Positions 40,679-48,011 of a stretch of 64,000 bases of DNA are shown here, piece by piece. Source of the stretch: Bradyrhizobium genosp. L (lineage in GTDB: Bacteria; Pseudomonadota; Alphaproteobacteria; Rhizobiales; Xanthobacteraceae); NCBI RefSeq assembly GCF_015624485.1, contig NZ_CP061378.1, forward strand, positions 2,790,001 through 2,854,000, given 5' to 3'. The notes below the pieces were generated by a model. It had not been told where the DNA came from. It saw only the letters and a list, made by a program, of their open reading frames with translations, and made no database searches. The position numbers and the translations under genes are program-made. Each line of letters begins with the position of its first letter. The first letter of the stretch is position 1.

Positions 40679-41712
40679 TGCGAGGCTTGTTTTGCACGCG
40701 GCTGACGATCCAGCCACGCTTGCGCCGCGGAAGACCGTGCGATCCCCGGAACGGTAGCAGCGAGATTGATCGATTTCCATTTCGGGTCGAAGCCGGGAGC
40801 CTGCAACCTGTCGATCCGGGAAAACAGATAGTCGACGAAGCGCGCCACGCGTGCATAGCGGTTCGAATTCCTGGGCCAGTTGAAGGAAAGCAACACCGTC
40901 GGGACCGCGATCGTGGATATGCGTTCGCCCTGCTTGATCAGGTTTGGATAATCGCTGGGCTCGAGGGCCGAGGGCAGGTAATAATCTTCGAACTTGCGGT
41001 CGTATGCGACCGGAAGGAATTTGAAACCGGGCTCCCAGCGACCGCGAACGAAGGCGTCAATCGGCTTCGACGTGATGAAGACGACGGCCGCGAACTCGCC
41101 TTTGCGCATCTGCTCCAATGCGATCTGGTGCGGGATGAAGGTCTTGTCGACGTCGATGCCGAGACGGCTGAAGATCAGCGGCCCGGAATAGGCCGCAGCG
41201 GTGCCCAAGGTATTGAAATTGACCTTCTTGCCGGCGAGATCCTGCAGACTTTGAATTTCCGGCCGAACGAAAATGTGCAATTCGGAAGGGAACAGGTTGA
41301 GAAGGTAGACGACGCGGTTCTGAATGTCCGGCAACTGGACCTTGTATTCTTCGAGCGCGTCGGAATTGACGATCGCCATGTCGACGCCGCGCAAACTGAG
41401 CAGCGCGTTCATGTTTTCCACCGGCCCCCGGGTCACGATCGGCAGGACGAGCATATTCGACCCGTCGTCGACGACCCGCGCGATCTCGGTGGCAAACCGT
41501 ATCGGAGCGCCCTCGAGTTGACCGCCGGCCAAGCCGACTGTCCATGCGTTCATCCGTTCCTTTTGCATGGCCAAAGGTGATGTAACGGGTGAAGCCGTCT
41601 TCGGCTGGACGATATGTGTCTGCGCATCCACGCTTGCCGGCGACAGTGTGAAAATGACTGGCGCGAGTGCGGCAAGAAGTCGAAAGAATGCTCTTCTAGG
41701 AAATGAGTTCAT
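40675..41712 (-). CDS. TAXI-family TRAP-type solute-binding protein
   Basis: This 345-residue protein has a signal peptide (MNSFPRRAFFRLLAALAPVIFTLSPASVDA). The periplasmic-binding fold of the TAXI type is shown by TVGLAGGQLEGAPIRFATEIARVVDDG, then GVDMAIVNSDAL..., LQDLAGKKVNFNTLGTAAAYSGPLIFSRLGI. TAXI proteins usually pair with fused DctQM permeases, but none is in this window. Binding of a carboxylate or amino-acid-like ligand is the family norm; here it may sense rather than transport. GGAGAGAGG precedes the ATG. Confidence 0.82.
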   Translation of the reverse strand: MNSFPRRAFFRLLAALAPVIFTLSPASVDAQTHIVQPKTASPVTSPLAMQKERMNAWTVGLAGGQLEGAPIRFATEIARVVDDGSNMLVLPIVTRGPVENMNALLSLRGVDMAIVNSDALEEYKVQLPDIQNRVVYLLNLFPSELHIFVRPEIQSLQDLAGKKVNFNTLGTAAAYSGPLIFSRLGIDVDKTFIPHQIALEQMRKGEFAAVVFITSKPIDAFVRGRWEPGFKFLPVAYDRKFEDYYLPSALEPSDYPNLIKQGERISTIAVPTVLLSFNWPRNSNRYARVARFVDYLFSRIDRLQAPGFDPKWKSINLAATVPGIARSSAAQAWLDRQPRAKQASQ

Positions 41713-41799
41713 CGATCAGCCTCTCTCCTGTGGCCAGCTCAAGCTCCCGGACGGGTCATCAAAGCTGCGAACCGGTGCCTGCGGCCGAGACGTCAATTT

Positions 41800-43683
41800 T
41801 CACTTAGGTAACGACTCCAATCGATCCTTGGCCTTTGCGATGCCGCCGGCAGCCGCCCTGGCATAGAACTCTCGTGCCTTCGCCGCATCGCCGCGGGTAC
41901 CATACGTCTTCCAGCCCGAAAGGACGCGCGGGTCATAGGTCTCTGCGATCGCGAAGCTTGCTCCGGCGCTGCCCATCTCCACCGCGCGTTCGAGAACACT
42001 GCGGGCCCCGCTGATATTTCCCTGGGCGAGCAGCTCGTTGGCGCGCGCGACCAGCCGGTCTTCCGCATCGACATTTCTTTCGGGAGCCAGTTGCGGCGCC
42101 ACGATCGGCTTCGGCGGAACCGCTCGTTCCTCGATGCGATCAGGCGCCACGGCGGATTCGAGGGCCGGCTGCGCGCGATCAGGACCACGCATGGGCGGGC
42201 CATTCCCCTGGCGCTCCTGCGGAGCCCTGGCCGTTACTGCGTCCGCCGACGTTTTGAGCCGGGCGTCGTCGGCCCCGGAGTTCGACGCCAGCTTTTTCTC
42301 GAAGTCGCGGCGCGCGGCGGCCAGTTCGCCGGTCAGCGCCGCGGTCTTTTGGCGCTCCTGCTGCAGCTCCGAGTTCGCAATTTCCAGCGACCTTCCGAGC
42401 TTGGTCGCGTCATCGGCCGCTGCGCTCGACGACGCCAGCTTCGCCTCGAAGTCGCGGCGCGCGGCAGCCAGTTCGCTGGTCAGCGCTGCGGTCCTTTGGC
42501 GTTCCTGCTCCAGCTCTGCGGTCGTAGTTTCAGCCGACTTTCTGAGCTTGGTCGCGTCATCGGCCGCTGCGCTCGACGATGCCAGCTTCGCCTCGAAGTC
42601 GCGGCGCGCGGCGGCCAGTTCGCTGGTCAGCGCGGCGGTCTTTTGGCGCTCCCGCTGCAGCTCTGCGGTCGCAGTTTCCGCTGACTTTCTGAGCTTGGCC
42701 GCGTCATCGGCCGCTGCGCTCGACGACGCCAGCTTCGCCTCGAAGTCGCGGCGCGCGGCAGCCAGTTCGCCGGTCAGCGCTGCGGTCCTTTGGCGTTCCT
42801 GCTCCAGCTCTGCGGTCGTAGTTTCCGCCGACTTTCTGAGCTTGGCCGCGTCATCGGCCGCTGCGCTCGACGACGCCAGCTTCGCCTCGAAGTCGTGGCG
42901 CGCGGCAGCCAGTTCGCTGGTCAGCGCTGCGGTCCTTTGGCGTTCCTGCTCCAGCTCTGCGGTCGCAGTTTCCGCCGACTTTCTGAGCTCGGTCGCGTCA
43001 TCGGCCGCTGCGCTCGACGACGCCAGCTTCGCCTCGAAGTCGCGGCGCGCGGCAGCCAGTTCGCTGGTTAGCGCGGCGGTCCTCTGGCGTTCCCGCTCCA
43101 GCTCTGCGGTCGCAGTTTCCGCCGACTTTCTGAACTTGGCCGCGTCATCCGCCGCCGTGTTCGACGAGGCGAGCTTCGTTTCGAAGTCACGGCGCGCTTT
43201 GGTAAGGTCGTTGGTCAGCACCGCAGTCTTTTCGCGCTCTTGCTGCAGCTCCGCGATCGTGGTTTCCGTCGACTTTCTGATCTGCTCCTTCTCGTTGGTC
43301 GCGTCGCGCAACAACTCTGCCATATAATCGAGGTCGCGGCCTGTGGGGACGGGTTCGCCGGCGGTCGTGTCTTCAGCGGTCTTCCCGGCCAGCATCGGCC
43401 GATCAACCGCTTGTCCGACGAGTTTCGGCGCGATGACGTCAAAATAGAGAGCAACGAATATCGTCGCGGCAAGCGAGGCAGCGGCGGCAAAACCGAAAGC
43501 AAGAAATCGCCGCCAGCGACGAGGACGGCCGACATGCGGGCTCGCAATTGGTAGCGAGAATTCCCCGATAAGTCGTGCAGGTGGCGGGTCACGATCTTCA
43601 TGGCCGCCGGCAAGGACCCGCAAGGCCTCGTTGGTGGCTTGCTGGATTCGCGTCTGCTCCGGTCCCTTTACGTCGCCTTGCAT
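41800..43683 (-). CDS. Membrane-anchored coiled-coil repeat protein with C-terminal Sel1/TPR-like region
   Basis: From ATG 43683 the protein is 627 residues. Residues 1-55 are cytoplasmic, one membrane helix is at about 62-82 (FLAFGFAAAASLAATIFVALYF), then comes a linker. A long coiled coil at about 130-480 contains six tandem 49-residue repeats (RKSAETATAELE... ...ELAAARRDFEAK) flanked by degenerate copies. After a Pro-rich spacer, about 95 residues resemble Sel1/TPR repeats (RANELLAQGNISGARSVLERAVEMGSAGA, AAKAREFYARAAAGG). The coiled coil would project into the periplasm. Function unknown. First gene of the operon with the TAXI protein (87-base gap), secreted protein and DsrE-like protein. 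Confidence 0.8.
   Translation of the reverse strand: MQGDVKGPEQTRIQQATNEALRVLAGGHEDRDPPPARLIGEFSLPIASPHVGRPRRWRRFLAFGFAAAASLAATIFVALYFDVIAPKLVGQAVDRPMLAGKTAEDTTAGEPVPTGRDLDYMAELLRDATNEKEQIRKSTETTIAELQQEREKTAVLTNDLTKARRDFETKLASSNTAADDAAKFRKSAETATAELERERQRTAALTSELAAARRDFEAKLASSSAAADDATELRKSAETATAELEQERQRTAALTSELAAARHDFEAKLASSSAAADDAAKLRKSAETTTAELEQERQRTAALTGELAAARRDFEAKLASSSAAADDAAKLRKSAETATAELQRERQKTAALTSELAAARRDFEAKLASSSAAADDATKLRKSAETTTAELEQERQRTAALTSELAAARRDFEAKLASSSAAADDATKLGRSLEIANSELQQERQKTAALTGELAAARRDFEKKLASNSGADDARLKTSADAVTARAPQERQGNGPPMRGPDRAQPALESAVAPDRIEERAVPPKPIVAPQLAPERNVDAEDRLVARANELLAQGNISGARSVLERAVEMGSAGASFAIAETYDPRVLSGWKTYGTRGDAAKAREFYARAAAGGIAKAKDRLESLPK
42292..43173 (-). 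repeat. Six tandem 147-bp repeats inside the coiled-coil gene
   Basis: Six consecutive units of exactly 147 bp encode 49 residues each, which is seven heptads, so copy number can change without breaking the coiled-coil register. The landmark GCTCGAC recurs at 42424, 42571, 42718, 42865 and 43012, with a diverged form at 43159. Units 2-5 are nearly identical in DNA. A degenerate half unit follows towards 42200 and another lies before 43173. Confidence 0.95.
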
Positions 43684-43799
43684 CGTTCCAGGCCTCCCAA
43701 ATTTGAGCCCGTCAGGAATGAGCGGCGACGATGCAGCGCCGAATAAAACAACCGTCGGATACGAAAGCGTCATGGTCGAAAACGTGAAATCCCCAAGTC

Positions 43800-43885
43800 A
43801 GGCGCGGGGCTTAATTTAAATACAATTTAATAAGTTGTAATTTAAATCGTATTATAAAAATTATTTAATGTAAATTCTAATTATA
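43800..43885. other. AT-rich island upstream of the coiled-coil operon
   Basis: About 85 bases are composed almost only of A and T (TTTAAAT, TAATTTAAAT, ATTATAAAAATTATTTAAT), in a chromosome of otherwise high GC. No open frame spans it. It lies 117 bases upstream of the coiled-coil gene start and at the 3' side of the monooxygenase-like gene. It could be an AT-rich promoter/UP or H-NS/MucR/Ros-type silencer target, or a scar of acquired DNA. Confidence 0.7.
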
Positions 43886-43987
43886 TGCCGTCCGTCGATC
43901 GGGTCCCGTTTGAGGGCCGACGACGACCTCTGCGCAACAGGGAACCGCCGCGGTCGCCCGCGGCGGGGAAAATCGCGCTTCTCCCAA

Positions 43988-44296
43988 TCATGTCTCCGCC
44001 GTCCCGCTGGCGGGATCAAGGCGCAGCGGTGCTTCGAACACCTCGATCCGCGGCGCGGAACCGTAGCGCGCGGCGACCATCGCCCGGTAGTCGGCACCGT
44101 GCCAGCGCTCGACGGCGGCGTGCGAGCGCCAGACGTAAATGCCGCCACCTTCCGAGCGCTCTGCGTCGAACAGGTAATATTTCTCGACCAGGTCCGGATT
44201 GCCGAGCCAGCCGCGGGCGCTCTGGTCGTAGAGCGCCCGCGCCATATCGCGGGTGGTGCCAGGCGGCAGGTCAAAGCGCACGATCGCGACGATCAT
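43988..44296 (-). CDS. YdhR/ABM-type putative monooxygenase
   Basis: This 102-residue protein, MIVAIVRFDLPPGTTRDMARALYDQSARGWLGNPDLVEKYYLFD..., has the alternating strand-helix pattern of small dimeric alpha+beta-barrel (ABM/YdhR-like) proteins, with GGIYVWRSHAAVERWH in the middle. Cofactor-free monooxygenases of this fold act on small aromatic or quinonoid molecules. It starts three bases after the tautomerase stop with GAGG upstream, so the two are one operon. Confidence 0.75.
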   Translation of the reverse strand: MIVAIVRFDLPPGTTRDMARALYDQSARGWLGNPDLVEKYYLFDAERSEGGGIYVWRSHAAVERWHGADYRAMVAARYGSAPRIEVFEAPLRLDPASGTAET

Positions 44297-44299
44297 GCC

Positions 44300-44698
44300 T
44301 CACGCTCCATCCTGGTTGTAGCGATGTTCCTGGGTGAAGCCGCCGTAACCGTAGGACACTGCGCCGCAGTCGACGATGTGGACGTTCGAATGCGGATGCA
44401 GATTGCCGATCAATTCCGACAGCAGCGCGAAGGCCTGCCGGTGGTAGGCGATCTTCTCGCCCCGCGTGTTGGTGTCCTCGGTGATGGTCACCTCGAGCCG
44501 GAACGAGTTCTTGCCGTGATCGGCCAGCGAGCGTTGATCGATGAACCAGTGCTCGGGCTCGATGTAGTGGACCTGCACCATGGTTCGCTCGGGCTTCTTG
44601 CGCAGCGTCCTGCAGGTGAGGGCGGTGAGCTCCACGGCAAGGCGGCGGCTCAGCGCCTGATCGGGCCTTCCCGATACGGTCAGCTTGATTCCGGGCAT
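44300..44698 (-). CDS. Tautomerase-superfamily protein
   Basis: From ATG 44698 the protein is 132 residues starting MPGIKLTVSGRPDQALSRRLAVELTALTCRTLRKKPERTMVQVHYI. Pro2, which becomes the N-terminal catalytic proline after Met removal, and the beta-alpha-beta pattern are those of the 4-oxalocrotonate tautomerase/MIF superfamily. At about 130 residues it is of the longer, fused-repeat or MIF-like type. GGAGAG precedes the ATG. With the monooxygenase-like partner and a divergent LysR gene, it may act on an aromatic-degradation intermediate. Confidence 0.8.
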   Translation of the reverse strand: MPGIKLTVSGRPDQALSRRLAVELTALTCRTLRKKPERTMVQVHYIEPEHWFIDQRSLADHGKNSFRLEVTITEDTNTRGEKIAYHRQAFALLSELIGNLHPHSNVHIVDCGAVSYGYGGFTQEHRYNQDGA

Positions 44699-44778
44699 CG
44701 AACTCTCCAATCGTTTTCCCAACCCGTGACGCACGCTAGCCGGATTTATCGATCGAAAAAGCGGGAATATATGGTATG

Positions 44779-44801
44779 ATCCATCGGATTAGCCGATGGA
44801 T
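44779..44801. promoter_or_regulatory. LysR-type binding site (perfect palindrome) in the tautomerase/lysR divergent region
   Basis: ATCCATCGG-ATTAG-CCGATGGAT is a perfect 9-bp inverted repeat with a 5-bp centre and contains T-N11-A (44784 to 44796). It ends six bases before the LysR ATG, so it probably mediates autorepression and control of the divergent tautomerase operon. Confidence 0.7.
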
Positions 44802-44807
44802 TGACCC

Positions 44808-45662
44808 ATGCGCCTCGACCTCGATCTGCTGCACGCCTTTGTCGTGATCTGCGAGACCGGCAGCCTGACCGCGGCCTCGCGCCGGGTGCACCGCTCGCAA
44901 TCCGCGCTCAGCGAGCAGATGCAGAAGCTCGAGGAGGCCTGCGGCCGTCCGCTGTTGATCCGCGGCAAGGCCGGCGCGCAGCCGACGCCGGCCGGCGAAC
45001 GGCTGCTGCAGCACGCGCGGGCGCTGCTCGGCCTCTCCGAGCTCGCCTATCAGGACGTGCAGGGCATCGAGATCGCGGGCACGCTCAGGCTCGCGATGAC
45101 CGACTATTTCCGTCCGACGCAGGTGATCGACGTGCTGGCGCGGATCCGCGCGCGCTATCCTCGGCTGCGGCTGCAGGTCTCGGTGCGCAAGAGCGCGCTG
45201 ATCGAGGAGGATCCCGAGGATTTCGACATCGGCATCTCGATGCGGCTCGTCGACCTCAGGCGCAAGGCACCCGACGACGGCCGCATCCTGATCGCCCGCG
45301 AGAGGGTGTCATGGATCGCGCCCGACGGCTTCAAGCCCGCGAAGGCCGCGCGCTGGCCGCTCGTCACCTTGCCCGAAACCTGTTCGCTGCAGCGCGCGAT
45401 CGTGCGCACACTGAACCGCCATCGGGTCAAGTTCGACGTCGTGATGACGGCCTCAGGCGTCGCCGGTCTGCATATGGCGGTCGCCGCCGGCCTCGGCGTC
45501 ACCTGCCTGAACGCCTCGGCCGCGCCATCAGGCGTGCGGCGCTTGGCATCCGACGAGCTTCCCGAAATGCCCGACGCCGAGTTTTGTCTGCTGCCGCCGA
45601 AGCCGAACGAGCCGGCGCTGGTCGGCGAGGTGCGACGGCTGCTGATGGCGCAGTTCGCGTGA
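44808..45662 (+). CDS. LysR-family transcriptional regulator
   Basis: This 284-residue protein has an N-terminal winged HTH (MRLDLDLLHAFVVICETGSLTAASRRVHRSQSALSEQMQKLEE) and a C-terminal LysR ligand-binding domain from about 90. It is divergent from the tautomerase/monooxygenase pair, which it probably controls through the palindrome just upstream. The inducer cannot be read. Confidence 0.9.
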   Translation: MRLDLDLLHAFVVICETGSLTAASRRVHRSQSALSEQMQKLEEACGRPLLIRGKAGAQPTPAGERLLQHARALLGLSELAYQDVQGIEIAGTLRLAMTDYFRPTQVIDVLARIRARYPRLRLQVSVRKSALIEEDPEDFDIGISMRLVDLRRKAPDDGRILIARERVSWIAPDGFKPAKAARWPLVTLPETCSLQRAIVRTLNRHRVKFDVVMTASGVAGLHMAVAAGLGVTCLNASAAPSGVRRLASDELPEMPDAEFCLLPPKPNEPALVGEVRRLLMAQFA

Positions 45663-45945
45663 GGCGCCCAATTGAACGCATTTAGTTAGATGTCTCGCGA
45701 ACTGTTGAGCAACGTTCGCTGGCCTCGACGACAGGCCCATCGACTGAGGCGCGTTGGAAACAACGAGCAAACTTTCTTGTGCGCGCCGCTGTGATTTGGA
45801 TCACGGCAACACACGCTCGGCGTGCATTAGCGTCAGAAGCAAGCGGGATCGCCTGGCGACCTCTCGCGACATCAGCCGGTGCTGCGACAGGTTCGCGGCT
45901 CACCGGTTTCCAACAGGAGAACCCCACTCCGAGGAGAACAGCGTC

Positions 45946-46512
45946 ATGACTGATATCTGGATTCGTTCCGCGAGCAATTTCTTCGCGTTCCTGCGCATGG
46001 ACACCTCCAGGGTGACCAGCTCCAGCGGTGCCGGCAGCGGCACCGTCAACTGCCAGTTCTATGCACCGGGAAGCGAGCCGGTCACTGCGACGGGCAATGA
46101 TGAGGTCTTCTTGTTCGTCCCAGTCTCCGACACGGCGTTCGCGCTCAGGTCGATCGTGTCCGCAAATGCGTATCTGCGCATCGACGGCGCGAGCGTCACC
46201 GAATTCAATGCCGCCGGAAGCGGGACGGTCAACTGCCAGTACTACCCTCAGGGCACCCAGCCGCAGGCGGTGCCGGGGAACGACGAGGTGTTCCAGTTCG
46301 TCGCGATCCCGAACAGCCCGGTCGTTGCGATCCGCTCCTTCAACTACCCGAATGCCTATCTGCGGATGAATGCGGCCGGCGTCGGGTCGCGGCAGGGCAA
46401 CGGCAGCGGCATCGTCAACTGCCAGTACTATGCCCGGGGAACCCTGCCGCAATGGGCGCCCGGCAATCTCGAGGTGTTCCACGTCTCCGGCATTCCGATC
46501 AAGGTTTCCTGA
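45946..46512 (+). CDS. Three-repeat protein, probable beta-trefoil (fascin/lectin-like)
   Basis: From ATG 45946 (GAGGAG upstream) the protein is 188 residues and consists of three copies of a unit of about 60 residues. Each has a ...AYLRMD/ID... strand, then GSGTVNCQYY.x.G..P....GN.EVF.F.....P...IRS. The copies begin near residues 12, 74 and 135. Three such repeats rich in beta strand are the hallmark of a beta-trefoil (actin-crosslinking/fascin or ricin-type). Each repeat keeps one cysteine in VNCQ(F/Y)Y. There is no signal peptide. It might bind sugar or another ligand in the cytoplasm. Neighbours give no clear clue. Confidence 0.7.
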   Translation: MTDIWIRSASNFFAFLRMDTSRVTSSSGAGSGTVNCQFYAPGSEPVTATGNDEVFLFVPVSDTAFALRSIVSANAYLRIDGASVTEFNAAGSGTVNCQYYPQGTQPQAVPGNDEVFQFVAIPNSPVVAIRSFNYPNAYLRMNAAGVGSRQGNGSGIVNCQYYARGTLPQWAPGNLEVFHVSGIPIKVS

Positions 46513-46604
46513 GACGGCGGAAGCCTGATGATGCGAGATCTTCGGTGTTGCGTCATGCGACGCCGACGGCCCGATCGGCCGATTGCACGACCACGCATGA
46601 GAAA

Positions 46605-46626
46605 GGCCGCCGGAAATCCGGCGGCC
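46605..46626. terminator. Terminator hairpin between the beta-trefoil gene and frc
   Basis: GGCCGCCGG-AAAT-CCGGCGGCC, a perfect 9-bp stem (10 with the inner A-T). On the minus strand it is followed by TTTCTC, fitting the end of the oxc-frc transcript, and it can also stop the plus-strand gene. Confidence 0.7.
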
Positions 46627-46663
46627 CTTGCAGGTGAGATGCAGCCCTTGCAGGTGAGATGGA
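46624..46663. repeat. 20-bp tandem duplication near the frc 3' end
   Basis: GCCCTTGCAGGTGAGATG(C/G)A occurs twice in a row, between the hairpin and the frc stop codon. A recent slippage duplication is likely. Confidence 0.7.
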
Positions 46664-46669
46664 GTGTCC

Positions 46670-47947
46670 TTACTCCGCCGCCTGCTTGCGCGGCGGATCG
46701 AGCGCGCCGGAGTCGTGGATTTCGGCGACCTGGTGATCCGAGAAGCCGAGCACCTCGCGCAGGATCTCGTCGGTGTGCTCACCGAGCAGCGGCGAGCGGG
46801 CGACGTCGCTCGGGGAATCCGACAGCTTGATCGGGTTGCCGACCGAGAGGTACTTGCCGCGGGTCGGGTGATCGACCTCGACCACGGTGCCGGTCGCGCG
46901 CAGCGACTGGTCCTCGGCGAGCTCCTTCATCGACAGGATCGGGCCGCAGGGGATGTCGTCCTTGTTGAGGATCTCCATCGCCTCGAATTTCGTCTTCGTC
47001 ATCGTCCACTGCTCGATGCGGGCGAAGATCTCATTCAGCCGCGGCAGGCGGGCGGCCGGCTTGGCATAGTTCGCATCGGTCTTCCAGGTCGGCTCGCCGA
47101 TCACGTCGCAGATCTTCTCCCAGACCGGGGCCTGGGTGATGAAGTAGATGTAGGCGTTCGGGTCGGTCTCCCAGCCCTTGCACTTGAGGATGCGGCCGGG
47201 CTGCCCTCCGCCGGAATCGTTGCCGGCGCGCGGCACGGCATCGCCGAACGGGATGCCTTCGCCGAACTGGCTGTATTCCTTCAGCGGACCATGGGCGAGC
47301 CGCTGCTGGTCGCGCAGCTTCACGCGCGCCAGATTCAGCACGCCGTCCTGCATCGCCGCGGTGACCTTCTGGCCCTTGCCGGAGTGCGTGCGCTGGTAGA
47401 GCGCGGTGACGATGCCGAGCGCGAGATGCAGCCCGGTGCCGCTGTCGCCGATCTGCGCGCCGGTGACCAGCGGCAGGCCGTCGCGGAAGCCGGTGGTGGA
47501 GGCGGCGCCGCCGGTGCACTGCGCGACGTTCTCGTAGACCTTGCAATCCTCGTACGGGCCGGGGCCAAAACCCTTGATCGAGGCGACGATCATCTTCGGG
47601 TTGATGGCCTGGATCTTCTCCCAGGGGAAGCCCATGCGGTCGAGCACGCCGGGGCCGAAGTTCTCGACCAGCACGTCGCAGCTCTTGATCAGCGCGGTCA
47701 GCACCTCCTTGCCCTTCGGGTTCTTGGTGTCGAGCGTGATCGAGCGCTTGTTGTGGTTCAGCATGGTGAAATACAGGCTGTCCACGTTCGGGATGTCCTG
47801 CAGCTGGCCGCGCGTGATGTCGCCGACGCCGGGACGCTCGACCTTGATCACGTCGGCGCCGAACCAGGCCAGCAATTGCGTGCAGGTCGGGCCCGACTGG
47901 ACGTGGGTGAAATCGAGAATGCGAACGCCCTTCAGCGCCTTGGTCAT
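46670..47947 (-). CDS. frc: Formyl-CoA:oxalate CoA-transferase
   Basis: This 425-residue class III CoA-transferase starts [24 protein letters not shown]. The catalytic aspartate is D168 ([11 protein letters not shown]), corresponding to D169 of the Oxalobacter enzyme. It also has the family stretches [34 protein letters not shown] and [13 protein letters not shown]. It moves CoA from formyl-CoA to oxalate, giving oxalyl-CoA and formate. Start: ATG 47947 with GGAG upstream. It follows oxc in the GntR-oxc-frc operon with a 64-base gap. Confidence 0.96.
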   Translation of the reverse strand: MTKALKGVRILDFTHVQSGPTCTQLLAWFGADVIKVERPGVGDITRGQLQDIPNVDSLYFTMLNHNKRSITLDTKNPKGKEVLTALIKSCDVLVENFGPGVLDRMGFPWEKIQAINPKMIVASIKGFGPGPYEDCKVYENVAQCTGGAASTTGFRDGLPLVTGAQIGDSGTGLHLALGIVTALYQRTHSGKGQKVTAAMQDGVLNLARVKLRDQQRLAHGPLKEYSQFGEGIPFGDAVPRAGNDSGGGQPGRILKCKGWETDPNAYIYFITQAPVWEKICDVIGEPTWKTDANYAKPAARLPRLNEIFARIEQWTMTKTKFEAMEILNKDDIPCGPILSMKELAEDQSLRATGTVVEVDHPTRGKYLSVGNPIKLSDSPSDVARSPLLGEHTDEILREVLGFSDHQVAEIHDSGALDPPRKQAAE

Positions 47948-48011
47948 ATCGTGTGCTCCGTACTCTTGTAGCCCCTGCACCCGCAGGGAGTGATTGGGTT
48001 GAGGGGATGAA

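Noticed and set aside
42292..43173. The regular 147-bp repeats considered as a CRISPR array or satellite
   Set aside because: There are no unique spacers, the units are directly adjoining and coding, and no cas genes are near.
42038..43327. A 429-codon Ser/Ala-rich repetitive frame antisense to the coiled-coil gene
   Set aside because: Repeats whose length is a multiple of three keep the antisense frame open. No start signal or known protein type supports it.
44772..44788. A TGGTAT half-site upstream of the second LysR gene as an oxalate-regulon operator
   Set aside because: The right arm reads ATCGGA instead of ATRCCA, and the half-site overlaps a better LysR-type palindrome.
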